From: Eledone cirrhosa
Taxonomy: Eukaryota > Mollusca > Cephalopoda > Octopoda > Eledonidae
Assembly: GCA_964016885.1 (NCBI GenBank)
Contig: OZ024743.1
Location: 72,710,870-72,774,869 of the forward strand
Length of the DNA: 64,000 nucleotides
Reading direction: 5' to 3'
Shown: positions 30,204 through 40,770 of the stretch, one piece after another
How the letters are laid out: every line of letters starts with the position of its first letter
How positions within the stretch are numbered: the first letter of the stretch is position 1
Notes under the pieces: model-generated
The model's database searches: none
What the model saw: the letters and a program-made list of their open reading frames with translations, nothing else
Told to the model about the DNA's origin: nothing
Program-made: the position numbers and the translations under genes

Positions 30204-32906
30204 ATGAATGCTCACGGGCTAGGACAAGATTTGGTTGATATCCTAAACTTAGTGGTAGATGAAATGAACAATGATAGTGGGAAACCTATGGACCTAAGAT
30301 TGCACCAGTGCAACAATATCCTCAAAGCAACAGCAAATGCGGTGAGGCAATTACTTGGCATAAAAGCGAGAGGAAACAACAAACAAGAAAGATCAGAAAT
30401 TTGGTGGAAGAAACGACTGAATGGTCAAATCAGGGAAATGAGAAATGACATTAGAAAGCTTGAGTCCCTACTGAATGGGACACTACAAACCTAGACACTA
30501 AAAATAGACTGGAAATAAAGTACAAAACTAGGAGGAAAGAGCTAAATGTTATCATAGAGGAACTGAAGCAACGCATTGTAGCAAAGAGCGCAACAATTTG
30601 GCGATACGAGAGCAGAGTCAGTCAGTATAGACAGAACCGCATGTTTGACACAACCAGAAGATGTTTTTTGGATAGCTTGAAGGGAAAGAAAGAGGCAACG
30701 ACTTGATCCCTGAGGCGGAACAAGCTAAGACATTCTGGAGAGGAATGTGGGAGCAGGATGTTAAACATAATGACCAGGCAGTGTGGATTGAGACAGTACA
30801 AAAGGAGATTAGTGAACAGGCACACCAACAAACTGATTTGAGTATCACAGTTCAAACTCTTAAGGGGCAGGCCAGAAAAATGACCAACTGGAAATCATCA
30901 GGCCCAGATGTTGCGAGGGGCTATTGGATTAAAAATATAACATCCCTCCACCCGAAACTGACAACCATGTTCAATGACGGCTTGATGTAAGGTGAGGTGC
31001 CAGAGTGGTTGACAAAAGGTACTACAGTTCTGGTAATGAAAGACCGAACTAAGGGTAATGATGTTACGAAATATAGACCTATCACATGTCTGTCCGTAAT
31101 GTGGAAACTGTTAACAAGGATTGTGTCTGAGGAAATCCACCATCACCTCCACATAAACAACTTGTTACCGGACGAACAGAAAGGATGCCGAAAGAAGTCC
31201 CGTGGTACAAAGGACCAGTTCTTATTGATAAGATGGTAATGAGGAATTGCAGGAGGAGACACACTGGTCTTGCCATGGGATGGATAGACTAAAAAAAGGT
31301 ATTCGACATGGTACCTCATTCTTGGATAACGAAAATCCTAGAGATATTCAAGGTGGCAGATAACATCAGACAGTTGTTGGGCAAAAGTATGAAGTCCTGG
31401 AAAACAGAGTTAACATCGGGCGCAGAATCCTGGTGAGGCGTTAAGATCAAGAGAGGTATCTTCTAGGGAGATAGTTTGTCCCCTCTATTGTTTGTCCGTA
31501 CCCTGATCCCCCTGACCATTATACTGCGAAAGGTGAGAGCAGGATACACGTTGGGAAAGGGAGAGCTTACCATCAATCACCTCCTCTTCATGGACGAATT
31601 AAGCTCTTCGGGAAGAGTGAGAAGGAGTTGGATGTGCTTGTTGACACTGTCCGTATTTTCAGCAATGATATATGTATGCAATTTGTTATTAGTATGTGTG
31701 GAGTACTTGTAATGAAGAGGGGTTAATTGAGCAGAATCAACAGAATCCAGGTACCAACAGGTGAGATGATAAAGGAAATTGATGCTGAAGAAGGATACAA
31801 ATACTTAGGTGTTCTGGAGGCTAAAGACATCAAGAACAAAGAAATGAAGGAATTGTTAAAATCTGAATATATTCGGAGAGTAAGGAGCGTATTAAAGTCA
31901 CATCTGAAATGTAGGAATGCCATAAGTGCAGTAAATTCCCGATCTGTGTCTATTATTAGGTAAAGTGCGAGAATTCTGAGATGAAATGTTGCTGGACAAA
32001 AAGAAATAGATAGGAAGACTAGGAAGCTATTGACTATCTACAACATGTTCCACAAAAGGAGTGATGTCGATAGACTCTACTTAAAGAGATCTGAAGTTGG
32101 AAGGGGTCTTATCAGCATAGAGGACTGTGTTCAGATGGAGAAAATCAACCTACACAAATATGTGACTGATGGTAGGGAGCCAATGCTCAGAATTGTACTG
32201 AAGGAGAGGACAATAGACCAGGGGATGTCCAAGGAGGAAATAACAACAAGGAGAAAGAGAAACCTTCATGAAAAATCCCTTCATAGTGCCTTCTTTTAGA
32301 AAACTGAAATTAGAGATCCACAGACATGGAACTGGTTGAAAAGAGGAGACCTTAAAAACGCTACAGGAGGAATGCTAATGGCTGCGCAAGAACAGGCTCT
32401 CAGAAGGAAGTGGCTGAAACACCATATTTACAAGGAGGAGGCTAGCCCACTGTGTAGGATCTGTGGAGAGAGAGAGGAGCTGTGGCTCACATTGTATCCG
32501 AGTGTAAACACCTAGCCCAGACTCACTATAAAGGCTGCAGGCATGATGTGATGCGCAGGATGATCCACTAGCATCTATGCAAAGTAAACAATTTACCACA
32601 TTCTGAGAAGTGGTATGAACATAAGCCAGAGTCGGTGATGGAAAACGATCAGGTGAAGGTGCTGTGTGATTTTAGGATACAGACGGACAAGAAAGTGGAA
32701 CACAATAGACCTGACCTGGTGGTTTGGGACAAGGGAAAAACATCGTGCCTGATTGTGAATGTAGTCTGCCCATTTGACACGCGAGTGCAAGAAAAGGAGA
32801 GGGAGAAAATTAACCGATACCACTTCTATTGGGAGGTAAAAAGGATTTGGAACTGCCATGAGGTCAAAGTGGTCCCGATTGCCATAGGCGCACTAGGTAC
32901 TATCTG
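30204..32906 (+). pseudogene. REL LINE B polyprotein (N-terminal region, RT, knuckle, endonuclease)
   Basis: 'GQDLVDILNLVVDEMNNDSG' and 'QERSEIWWKKRLNGQI' (N-terminal), 'AKTFWRGMWEQDVKHN', 'KMTNWKSSGPDVARGYW', 'KYRPITCLSVMWKLLTR', then stops in 'WMD*KKVFDMVPHSW' (near 31288) and 'GIF*GDSLSPLLF' (near 31464). The YMDD box reads FMDE because of a frame change. At 32425 the frame has 'SPLCRICGEREE', a knuckle start. The C-terminal frame 32635-32907 is the best REL domain here: 'WDFRIQTDKK'-like text (reads 'LCDFRIQTDKKVEHN'), 'RPDLVVWDKGKTSCLIV', then N in place of the expected catalytic D, 'KRIWNCHEVKVVPIAIGALG'. Clearly dead. Confidence 0.78.
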
Positions 32907-33104
32907 AAAGAGTTTCCAGGGATGGTTAAAGAAAATTGGTCCCGCCCCGCTTTTTGGAACACTTCAAAAGGCATGCTTGCTGGGAACAGCAAGAACCCTC
33001 TGATACGTTCTGAATATCTGAGGCTGCAGGTAGTGGCTTGATATTCATTTCAACACACTTTCCAGTTAACCAACATCAATGACTGAGACTCAAAGAACAA
33101 TAAT
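32907..33104 (+). other. 3' UTR of REL LINE B
   Basis: Conserved non-coding tail ending ATCAATGACTGAGACTCAAA then GAACAATAAT. The same tail occurs at 36465-36645 and 40621-40755. Confidence 0.75.
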
Positions 33105-33478
33105 ATTAATAATAATAATAATAATAAAAGGAAAATGTGGAAATTGAGAACTAAAACAATACCAGTGGTTGTAGGCGCTCTGGGAATGATACCTAAGGGG
33201 TCTAGTGATTACTTATCGCAAATCCCAGGAAATCCGCGTATCAGAGAAATACAAAAGATAGTACTAATGGGAACTGCCCATATACTAAGGAAGATTATGT
33301 CAATACAAGTACATAACATGTCTAAACACCTAAAGATGCATGTGTGTGTATGTATGTTCTTTCTTTAACATGGCGGGCCTTGTTGACTCTTAAGGTCACT
33401 GGTTGTGACTTGGTGATAACTCGTATGAACATAAAGCAAGATAAATGCAACTGTAATAATAATAATAATAATATTAAT
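33105..33478 (+). mobile_element. Very short 5'-truncated REL LINE between two (AAT)n tracts
   Basis: Between (AAT)n at 33105-33127 and 33456-33478 is a ~330-bp fragment encoding 'MWKLRTKTIPVVVGALGMIP', 'SQIPGNPRIREIQKIVLMG' and 'TAHILRKIMSIQ', the last ~60 residues of an R4/Dong-type polyprotein, plus its 3' UTR. It is a third REL family in the nest, closest to the fragment at 14450-14580. It could alternatively be the displaced 3' end of LINE A. Confidence 0.7.
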
Positions 33479-33654
33479 AAATTTTGTATACGGACCGTCC
33501 TTATATCATAATTTTCTCCATTAAAATAACGGACCACATGTGTAAATAAAGAAACTGAATATCAGCCGAAACGCTACTCAGAATTTTAAATCAAATTGAA
33601 AAAAAAAACGATATATGTAAGTAACAAACTCTAAGTCCTCCTCTGAATAGAACT
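33479..33654. other. Spacer or 5' leader before REL LINE C
   Basis: AT-rich with an A-run. It contains CAGCCGAAACGCTACTC at ~33565 but no ribozyme core. Confidence 0.35.
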
Positions 33655-36645
33655 GTCATGGAGAGTGACCATGGGAAAAGGCTATAGGAAGCGGATTCAT
33701 AACATCTGGAACGAGATTGATCTATTTAAGTTAGATGAAAAAAAATTGGCCGGACAGGCTCAGGTAATAAGAACTAAAGGATGGATAAGCGAGTTGAAAC
33801 TGGAGGAACTGAGCAGAGAAATTAAGTTGGACATGGAGAGTGGAGTATGTCAGGCAAACGAGCCAGTGGGAAATGAAGGTGAAGAGGTTGAGAGAGATGA
33901 GGAAGCATCCGAAGCAGACAATGATCTGAATTCTGAAATAAATAACATCTTGGACAAAGATACGGCCATTGAGGAAATGAATGCTGACGGGCGAGGACAA
34001 GATTTGGTTTATATCCTGAACTTAGTGGTAGATGAAATGAACAATGATAGTGGGAAACCTATGAACCTAAGATTTGTAGACAGGAAAAAGTTAAAAGAAA
34101 CAACAGCTAAGGTAAACAAAGTCATCCCATACCTTGAGGCGAGGAACCTTCACCAATGCAACAATATCCTCAAAACAAAAGCAAATGCGGTGAGAAAATT
34201 ACTAGGCATAAAAACGAGAGGAAACAACAAACAAGAAAGATCAGAACTTTGCTGGAAGAAAGACTGAATGGTCAAATCAAAGAAATGAGAAAAGACATTG
34301 GAAAGCTTGAGTCCCTACTGAATGGGACACTAAAAATAGACTGGAAATAAAGTACAAAACTATGCGGAAAAAGCTAAATATTATCATAGACGAACTGAAG
34401 CAACGCATTGTAGCAAAAAGTACAAAGATTTGGTGGTATGAACACAGAGTCAGTCAGTATAGACAGAGCCGCATATTTGACAACAACGAGAAGATGTTTG
34501 GACAGCTTGAAGGGAAAGAAAGAGACAACTACATGATCTTTGAGGCGGAACAGATTAAGAAATTCTGGAGAGGAATATAGGAGCAGGATGTTGAACATAA
34601 TAGTCAGGCAGTGTGAATTGAGAAAAGGGTAGGCCAAAAAACAAACAAACTGGAAATCACCAGGCCAAGATGGTGTGCCAGGGTATTGCATTAAACATAT
34701 AACATCCCTCCACCCGAAACTGACAACCATGTTCAATGACAGCTTGATGTCCGGTGAGGTACCAGAGTGGTTGACAAAAGGTAGCACAGTTCTGGTAATG
34801 AAAGACCGAATCAAGGGTAATACTATAGACCTATCACATGTCCTTAATGTGGGAAGTGTTAACAAGCATTGTGTCTGAGGAAATCTACCATCACCGCCAC
34901 ATAAACAGCTTGCTACCGGACGAACAGAAAGGATGCCGAAAGAAGTCCCGTGGTACAAAGGACCAGTTACTTATTGATAAGATGGTAATGAAGAATTGCA
35001 AGAGGAGACACACTGGTCTAGCCATCGGATGGATAGATTACAAAAAGGCATTCGACATGGTACCTCATTCTTGGATAACCAAAAGCCTAGATTTCTTCAA
35101 GGTGGCAGATAAAATCAGACAGTTGTTGAGCAAAAGTATGAAGTCCTGGGAAACAGAGTTAACATCGGGTCGTGAATCATTGGGAGGCGTGAAGATCAAG
35201 AGTGGTATCTTCCAGGGAGATAGTTTGTCCCCTCTGCTGTTTGTCCTTTCCCTGATACCCCCTGACCGTTATATTGCGAAAAGTGAGAGCAGGATACAAG
35301 TTGGGAAAGGGAGAGCTTACCATCAACCACCTCTTTTCATGGACGATCTTAAACTCTTTGGGCAGAGTGAAAAAGAGTTGGATGTACTTGTTGACTGTCC
35401 GTATTTTCAGCAATGAGATACGTATGAAAGTTGATATTAATACGTGTGGAGTCCTAGAGATGAAGAGTGATAAATTGAGAAGAAGCAACGGACTCCAGGT
35501 AGCAACAGGTGAGATGATAAAGGAAATTGACACTGAAGAAGGATACAAATATTTAGGTGTTCTGGAGGCTAATGACATCAAGAACAAAAAGATGAAGGAA
35601 TTGATAAGATCTGAGTCCATAAGGAGAGTAAGGAGCGTATTAAAATCACATCTAAATAGTAGGAATGTCATAAGTACAGTGAATTCATGAGTTGTGTCTA
35701 TTATTAGGTACAGTGCATGCATACTGAAAAGGAATGTTGCTGAATAAAAAGAAATTAATGGGAAGACTAGGGAGCTATTGACTATCTACAACATGTTCCA
35801 CGAGAGGAATGATGTCAATAGACTCTACTTAAAGAGATCTGAAGGTGGAAGAGGTCTTATAACCATAGAGGATTGTGTTCAGATGGAGAAAAACAACCGG
35901 CACAAATACGTGACTGAGAGTAGGGAGCCAATGCTCAAAATTCTACTGAAGGAGAAGACAATAGACAGGGGATATTTTCAAGAAGGAGGCTAGCTCACTG
36001 TGTAGGATCTGTGGAGAGAGAGAGAGGAGACAGTGGCTCACGTTGTATTCGAGTGTAAACACCTAGCCCAGGCTCACTATAAATCCTGGAGACATGATGT
36101 GATAGGCAGGGTGTTCCACTGGCATCTATGCAAAGTAAACAATTTACCACATTCTGAGAGGTGGTACGAGCATAAGCCAGAGTCGGTGATAGAAAACGAT
36201 TAGGTTAAGGTGCTATGGGATTTTATGATACAAACGGACAAGAAGTTAGAACACAATAGGCCTAACCTGGTGGTTTTGGACAGGGAAATCGTGCGTGACT
36301 GTAGATGTAGTCTGCCCATTTAACACGAGAGTGCAAGAAAAGGAGAGTAAGAAAATTAACCGATACCAGGACTTAAAGTTGGCGTTAAAAAGCATTTGGA
36401 ACTGCCATGAAATCAAGGTCGTCCCGATTGTCATAGGCGAACTAGGTACTATCTGAAAGTGTTTCCAAGGATGGTTAGATTAGTCCAGCCCCGCTTTATG
36501 GAACACTTCAAAAGGCATGCTTGCTGGGAACAGCAAGAAACCTCCGATACGTCCTGAATATATGAGGCTGCTCTTAGCGGCTTGATATTCATTTCAACAA
36601 ACTTTCCAGTTAAATAACATCAATGACTGAAACTCAAAGAACAAT
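33655..36645 (+). mobile_element. REL-type (R4/Dong-like) LINE C
   Basis: More 5'-complete sister of LINE B (starts 'MGKGYRKRIHNIWNEID' at ~33671). It ends with the shared 3' UTR and an (AAT)n tract at 36645-36662, into which Tx1-like copy 3 is inserted (minus strand). Confidence 0.78.
33665..36465 (+). pseudogene. REL LINE C polyprotein
   Basis: The 200-codon N-terminal frame (33665-34267) gives 'GYRKRIHNIWNEIDLFKLDE', 'KLAGQAQVIRTKGWISELKL', acidic text and 'VNKVIPYLEARNLHQCNN'. A deletion near 34610-34650 removes ~65 bp present in B. The RT frame 34838-35416 has 'EQKGCRKKSRGTKDQLL', 'GWIDYKKAFDMVPHSW' and 'SGIFQGDSLSPLLF', with the FMDDLKLFGQ catalytic box intact but after a frameshift. 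The endonuclease region (36160-36460) has RPN in place of RPD, a stop and a frameshift. The knuckle segment is partly deleted around 35990. Confidence 0.76.
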
Positions 36646-36772
36646 AATAATAATAATAATAATGGTTTCTTTATTGGCTACAAGGGCTGACACAAAGAAA
36701 AACATTACAGATGGCACAAACGGTACAGGACGATACAAATGGGTTTTGGCCGTGTAAAAAAGGTTATAACAA

Positions 36773-36806
36773 GATAGAGATATCAACAGTAGTTGATATC
36801 TCTATC
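36773..36806. other. Perfect hairpin in the 3' UTR of LINE copy 3
   Basis: GATAGAGATATCAAC, a 4-nt loop, then its perfect complement. It is absent from the corresponding 3' UTR of copy 2, so it is an insertion or a local inverted duplication. A duplicated 'GTAGTTCAAACAAAACAA' follows. Confidence 0.6.
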
Positions 36807-37051
36807 TTGTAGTTCAAACAAAACAAGTAGTTCAAACAAAACAAGTTACCCAATAGGGGGGAAACTTCCGAAAGGCGAAAGCCACACAAAGACCAGGGCT
36901 ACCCAGACCAGCAGGGCAAGCGCCCTCTATCAGTTTCCCACTCCTCAGTCTACAGGCGCATACTCAGTGCGGGACCGTTCACTCGGACCAGACTCGCCAA
37001 TTTCACCCACCTTTCAACAAACTTACTAGAAGACAACACTTGCTTCTCCAC

Positions 37052-39130
37052 TCAGGTTTTCTTCTTCAAATGAAACTTGAAAAAGTTAATCAGGGATTGG
37101 CCGAAGAGGAAAGTGTCCGTCTTCAACCCTTTCAACCTTGTCCACCACACAATCTCTTTCGCCATGGTCACCTGGCGGATGAAAACTGCCTGCCCTTCCT
37201 CCTCTTTAAAGGAGGGTGGCGGGGCTATCTGCACGATGGACTCAGTCCATAAACCGGATCCGTCCTACACGCAACAGCAGCTGTTCGACATAGCTCCACA
37301 AATCAGCAATCCTCGGTTTCGTCGCTCTGCGCGCATCTCGGACAGGCACGGCTAACGGCACCTCCGTGCCCTAGAGCTAATCCCGAACCGGCAACGCTAC
37401 CCGGTAGCACTGCCAGGCCAGGTATTTTTGGAAGTTGTCCATAGGCTCCGGTCTGAAAGTTCTCTTGAAGAGAGCGAACAGCTGATCGTCTTCAGCGCCC
37501 AGGGTCTCCCCGAGAAAGTCGTCGCTCTTTCCCTCCACTAGCCCTCTATAGAGCGCCGAGGTGGATGTTCCACAGATACTAGTGCCCAGCTGGTAGAGGC
37601 TGATGAGCGCTTGAAGACATTCCAGATTCCAAGCTCTATCCCTCGGTCTTTTCCTGATCCAGGACTGCAGCTCCGTCAAGGAGACGAGGTGGGGAAAAGC
37701 GCGTCTGGCAAACGGCGACCACAACTGTTCACCGTCAAGGAAGCACCAGAGATGTCGAATCCTCAGCGCATATTTGCGCATCATCAGCCACGGCATGCCT
37801 ATTCCCCCACGCAACGGGCGTTGACAGCAAATGGATCGTCTGACCATGAAAGCACGTCCCTTCCACAAAAAGCGGAAGTGAAGGCGCTCCATTTTGGTCA
37901 GAGTTGGGCGAGTTCAAGGTACGACGGTCAGGCGGTAGCAGATGACGGACGCTATGTACGCATTCGCCACCTCCGCACTACCATTGAGAGACAGCCTCCT
38001 CTCGGCCCATTTCTGGGTGAGAGAGGCTACCATGCTCGTCACCTCGCTCCAGTTTTTCTCTATCTGGAAGACCGGACCGAACCAGACAACGAGCAATTTA
38101 ATCGGTCCTTCCGTCCAGCGCCCCACGATGCTGTCGGACGGCATGTACTTGCCACTCCAGGTCCCGATTTGCAAGGCCACCGACTTTTCCTGGTTTATCT
38201 TTGATCCTGTTATCGCTTCGTATTCCTTGAGAGCGGTGTGTCGAGCATCTGGAAGAGTTTCGTGCTCGACACCAGCACGGTGACGTCGTCGGCGTAAGCT
38301 GACAGGATATCCCGCATCCTAGTTCGAGTGGGATCCCCCTCATCGTCTCCAATTTGTGAAATAACGGCTCGAGGGCTAGTAAGTACAAGAGGGACCTGAG
38401 CGGGAAACCCTGGCGGACCGAGTGCATGATGCTGAAAGGCTGCGACAGGTGACCATTCACCCTCGAGGACCGCAGCCAGGTACCGATGGTCGACCCTATC
38501 AAATGCTTTAGATTGATCCAAGTTAATCAGTGCCCCACCCGTGCCAGGTTCCTTAACCACCCTCTCTATGATGTATCGCATTAGATGGAGGTTGTCGTGG
38601 ATTAATCTGTCCGGAATGGCGCATGTCTGCGCCTCTCCCACCAGATTTCCGACGACAAGCGCCAATCTCTTTGCTAACACCGTGGCCAAAATCTTAAACT
38701 CTGCGTGCAGCAGAGTTATGGGCCTGAAATTTTCTATAACGTCCCCCTTGTTCGGGTCTTTTCTCAGCAGCACCACCGCTCCCTGCTCACAAATCTGGGA
38801 ATGCTCCCGTTTTGCAGCCAGTTGCAGTAGACATCTGCCAAGAGGTCGCCGAACAAGTCTGACATATACGCATAAAGCTCGTAGGGTAGACCATCCATTT
38901 ACCCATCGCTTCCCGTATTTCATTGGCTGTTATCGACTTTTCGCAGCACTGCGATGCAGTCGTCGAGAGCCGCGGCAGTTCATCGAGGTATGAATCGAAG
39001 TCCATACTCCGATCCAGAGTTCAAGACGTCTGATAAGGTTGTTGAGGCTTTTACACCCTCCTGTCTTGTCTACTAGCCCCACATAATCCCAGCATGCATC
39101 TAAGATACCGTTCCACTCGCCCACTAACAC
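37052..39130 (-). pseudogene. LINE copy 3 ORF2: RT and C-terminal region
   Basis: From the deletion junction at ~39015: 'MDFDSYLDELPRLSTTASQC', 'GAVVLLRKDPNKGDVIENFR', 'AEFKILATVLAKRLALVVGN', 'ALINLDQSKAFDRVDHRYL', a ~60-bp loss after it, 'SVRQGFPLRSLLYLLALEPL', and 'LSAYADDVTVLVSSTKLF' (catalytic box AYADD). These are followed by 'SDSIVGRWTEGPIKLLVVWF', 'RRSICCQRPLRGGIGMPW', 'SLTELQSWIRKRPRD' and 'FRPEPMDNFQKYLAWQCYR'. The CCHC knuckle region is truncated near 37370. Many frameshifts. Confidence 0.8.
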
Positions 39131-39572
39131 TAAGGAGCGGGACGTTCCAAGAAAGGTCCCTAGACGTCAGAAGAAATCTGGCCGTCCTACTCCAGTTGGG
39201 GCGTAGACGGCTACTAGCCTGAAAGCATTGCCTTCGCTGCCGGTAACGTCCAGCACCACCGACTTACCTTATCGGTCCAGGAAGATGGCCCGTATGCGAT
39301 TTCCAAGCCTCTCTGAAAAGCACTGCCACCCCTCCCCACGATCCTGGACAGCTGGGAGATGCCTATACATCGTAGCCGCCGAAGATCTGTGCGAAGCCTC
39401 GTGCTTCGGAGATTCTGTTCTCGCAGATGGTCACAACATCTATATTTAGTGTCCTGAGGTCGTTAAGCAGGTGACTCTTCTTCCAATATGACCCTAGGCC
39501 ACGTACATTTATACTGCCTATTCTAAGTACGACCATTTTGGATGAGAAACGGGGCAAGTGAGAAAGGGTCAC
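39050..39572 (-). pseudogene. LINE copy 3 ORF2: endonuclease domain
   Basis: Frame from 39541 reads 'MVVLRIGSINVRGLGSYWKK', 'CENRISEARGFAQIFGGYDV' (E changed to N context: 'CENR' versus 'CESR' or 'SETR'), then in other frames 'LVGEWNGILDACWDYVGLVD' (D of GDWN is now E) and 'CKSLNNLIRRLEL'. It joins directly to the pre-RT region by a ~700-bp deletion that removes the SYLDRV and SDH motifs. Confidence 0.78.
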
Positions 39573-39699
39573 TTACCTTGATCGTATGGTGAAGGGACAG
39601 TAGAACCGTCTCTTTGGGTGGTCATGGGTGTTTCCAAGAGGATATCAGTGTATATCCTCTTGGTAAACGACCCTCTGATGTTTCCAAATGCGTGGTGGA

Positions 39700-40620
39700 A
39701 TTATTGTTTTAAAAGTTTGTACTATTCTCTTTTGACTTCAATGTTTGTCGGGAGAATTCTTGGTGTTGGTGGGGTGTAGTAGTTTTGTTTTGTGATGTCT
39801 GTGTGCTCCTTTATATGTTGTATGAGTTCTTTATTTGCCATGTTTATGGTTGTGTACTTTTTGGTGGGAGTGGTGATTTAGTTGCTGTTTTCTTGTTGTT
39901 GCTGTTGGATGTGTGTGTTTTGTTGTATTTGCGATGTTGGTGCTTTTGGTAATGCTGGTGGTGGTGTGGTTGTTGTTGTTGGTGGGGATGCTTGTGGTGG
40001 TGATGGCGGTGATGCTTGTGGTGGTGATGGTGGTGATGTTGCTGCAATTCTCGTTGCAACATTTACCCCTTTTTAAGTGCCTTCAATTTTGGAGGGTGAA
40101 GTTAAGGTTTTTTTTCTCTTTTGCTCTTTTGTGGCAGACCGTTTGACACTTGCCTCCCGACTCATATTCCATGTCAGATTCCGTGGCATCTGGGAGGGGA
40201 ACGAGCTATACTGCTGTTGGTGGTGTTAGTGGAGCCCGCTCCGGCGATTTTGCCGCAGGTGTGGCTACTGCGACTGTTGGTGCCACTGCTGCCGCTGCTT
40301 TAGTTGTCCATGGCCTTGGTATGGGTGCCACGTACGTTGCCCTCCTACTCACCATGGAAAGGTCTTCTGCCTCTGTTCCCTGCCTTGCTCTGGGTAGCAG
40401 TGGATCAGGTGTTGGAATGAGAGGGGCCCTCTTCTTGGCTGTTCTCTGCGGGTAGAAGGCCCTGAGGTAACCTTTCTGCCCACATAGATAGCACTTTGGG
40501 ATGCTTCCATCCACGATTGTAGGGAGTTGGAGCCCTTCTTCAAGGTATTTGATGTCTGGGATGGCCTCGATGCACTCCTGGTCAGTCTGTATTAGAATTT
40601 GCATGCCTATTCCTGACCAG
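39700..40620 (-). pseudogene. LINE copy 3 ORF1 remnant with degraded CCHC knuckle
   Basis: Frame to 40206: 'NWSGIGMQILIQTDQECIEA', 'YLEEGLQLPTIVDGSIPKC', then CYLCGQKGYLRAFYPQ, where the CX2CX4HX4C knuckle has H and the last C both changed to Y (TAC for CAC and TGC). It is followed by an Ala/Pro-rich stretch. Farther on, 40062-39844 encodes a His-rich low-complexity tract ('HHHHHHHKHHRHHHHKHPH'). Confidence 0.68.
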
Positions 40621-40770
40621 TTCAAATGGCATGATTGCTGGGAACAGCAAATACCCTCAAATACGTCCTGAATGTTTGAGGCTGCAGGTAGCGGCTTGAT
40701 ATTCATTTCAACAAACTTTCCAGTTACATAACATCAATGACTAAGACTCAAAGAACAATAATAATAATAA
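40621..40770 (+). repeat. Second copy of the REL LINE 3' UTR plus (AAT)n
   Basis: Matches 36505-36660: GCATGATTGCTGGGAACAGC ... ATCAATGACTAAGACTCAAA then GAACAATAATAATAATAA. It forms a ~140-bp direct repeat flanking Tx1-like copy 3, with roughly 10% differences. Confidence 0.8.

Larger units (their letters stand above)
29988..33127 (+). mobile_element. REL-type (R4/Dong-like) LINE B, 5'-truncated
   Basis: Joins LINE A in frame at 29987, passes through the N-terminal region, RT, CCHC knuckle and REL endonuclease, and ends with a ~200-bp 3' UTR (GCATGCTTGCTGGGAACAGC ... CTCAAAGAACAATAAT) and (AAT)n at 33105-33127. It is highly similar to element C. Multiple stops are present. Confidence 0.78.
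36645..40620 (-). mobile_element. L1/Tx1-like non-LTR retrotransposon, copy 3 (5'-truncated, internally deleted)
   Basis: On the minus strand: ORF1 part from ~40620, ORF2 from 39541, 3' UTR to AATAAAGAAACC(ATT)n at ~36650. It lies in the (AAT)n tail of REL LINE C, and both flanks carry the same ~140-bp REL LINE 3' UTR (36505-36645 and 40621-40755). About 700 bp are missing at ~39015, between the endonuclease and the RT. Confidence 0.84.

Noticed and set aside
33560..33585. GCCGAAACGC near LINE C
   Set aside because: A GAAAC string alone, without a core or stems, is expected by chance.
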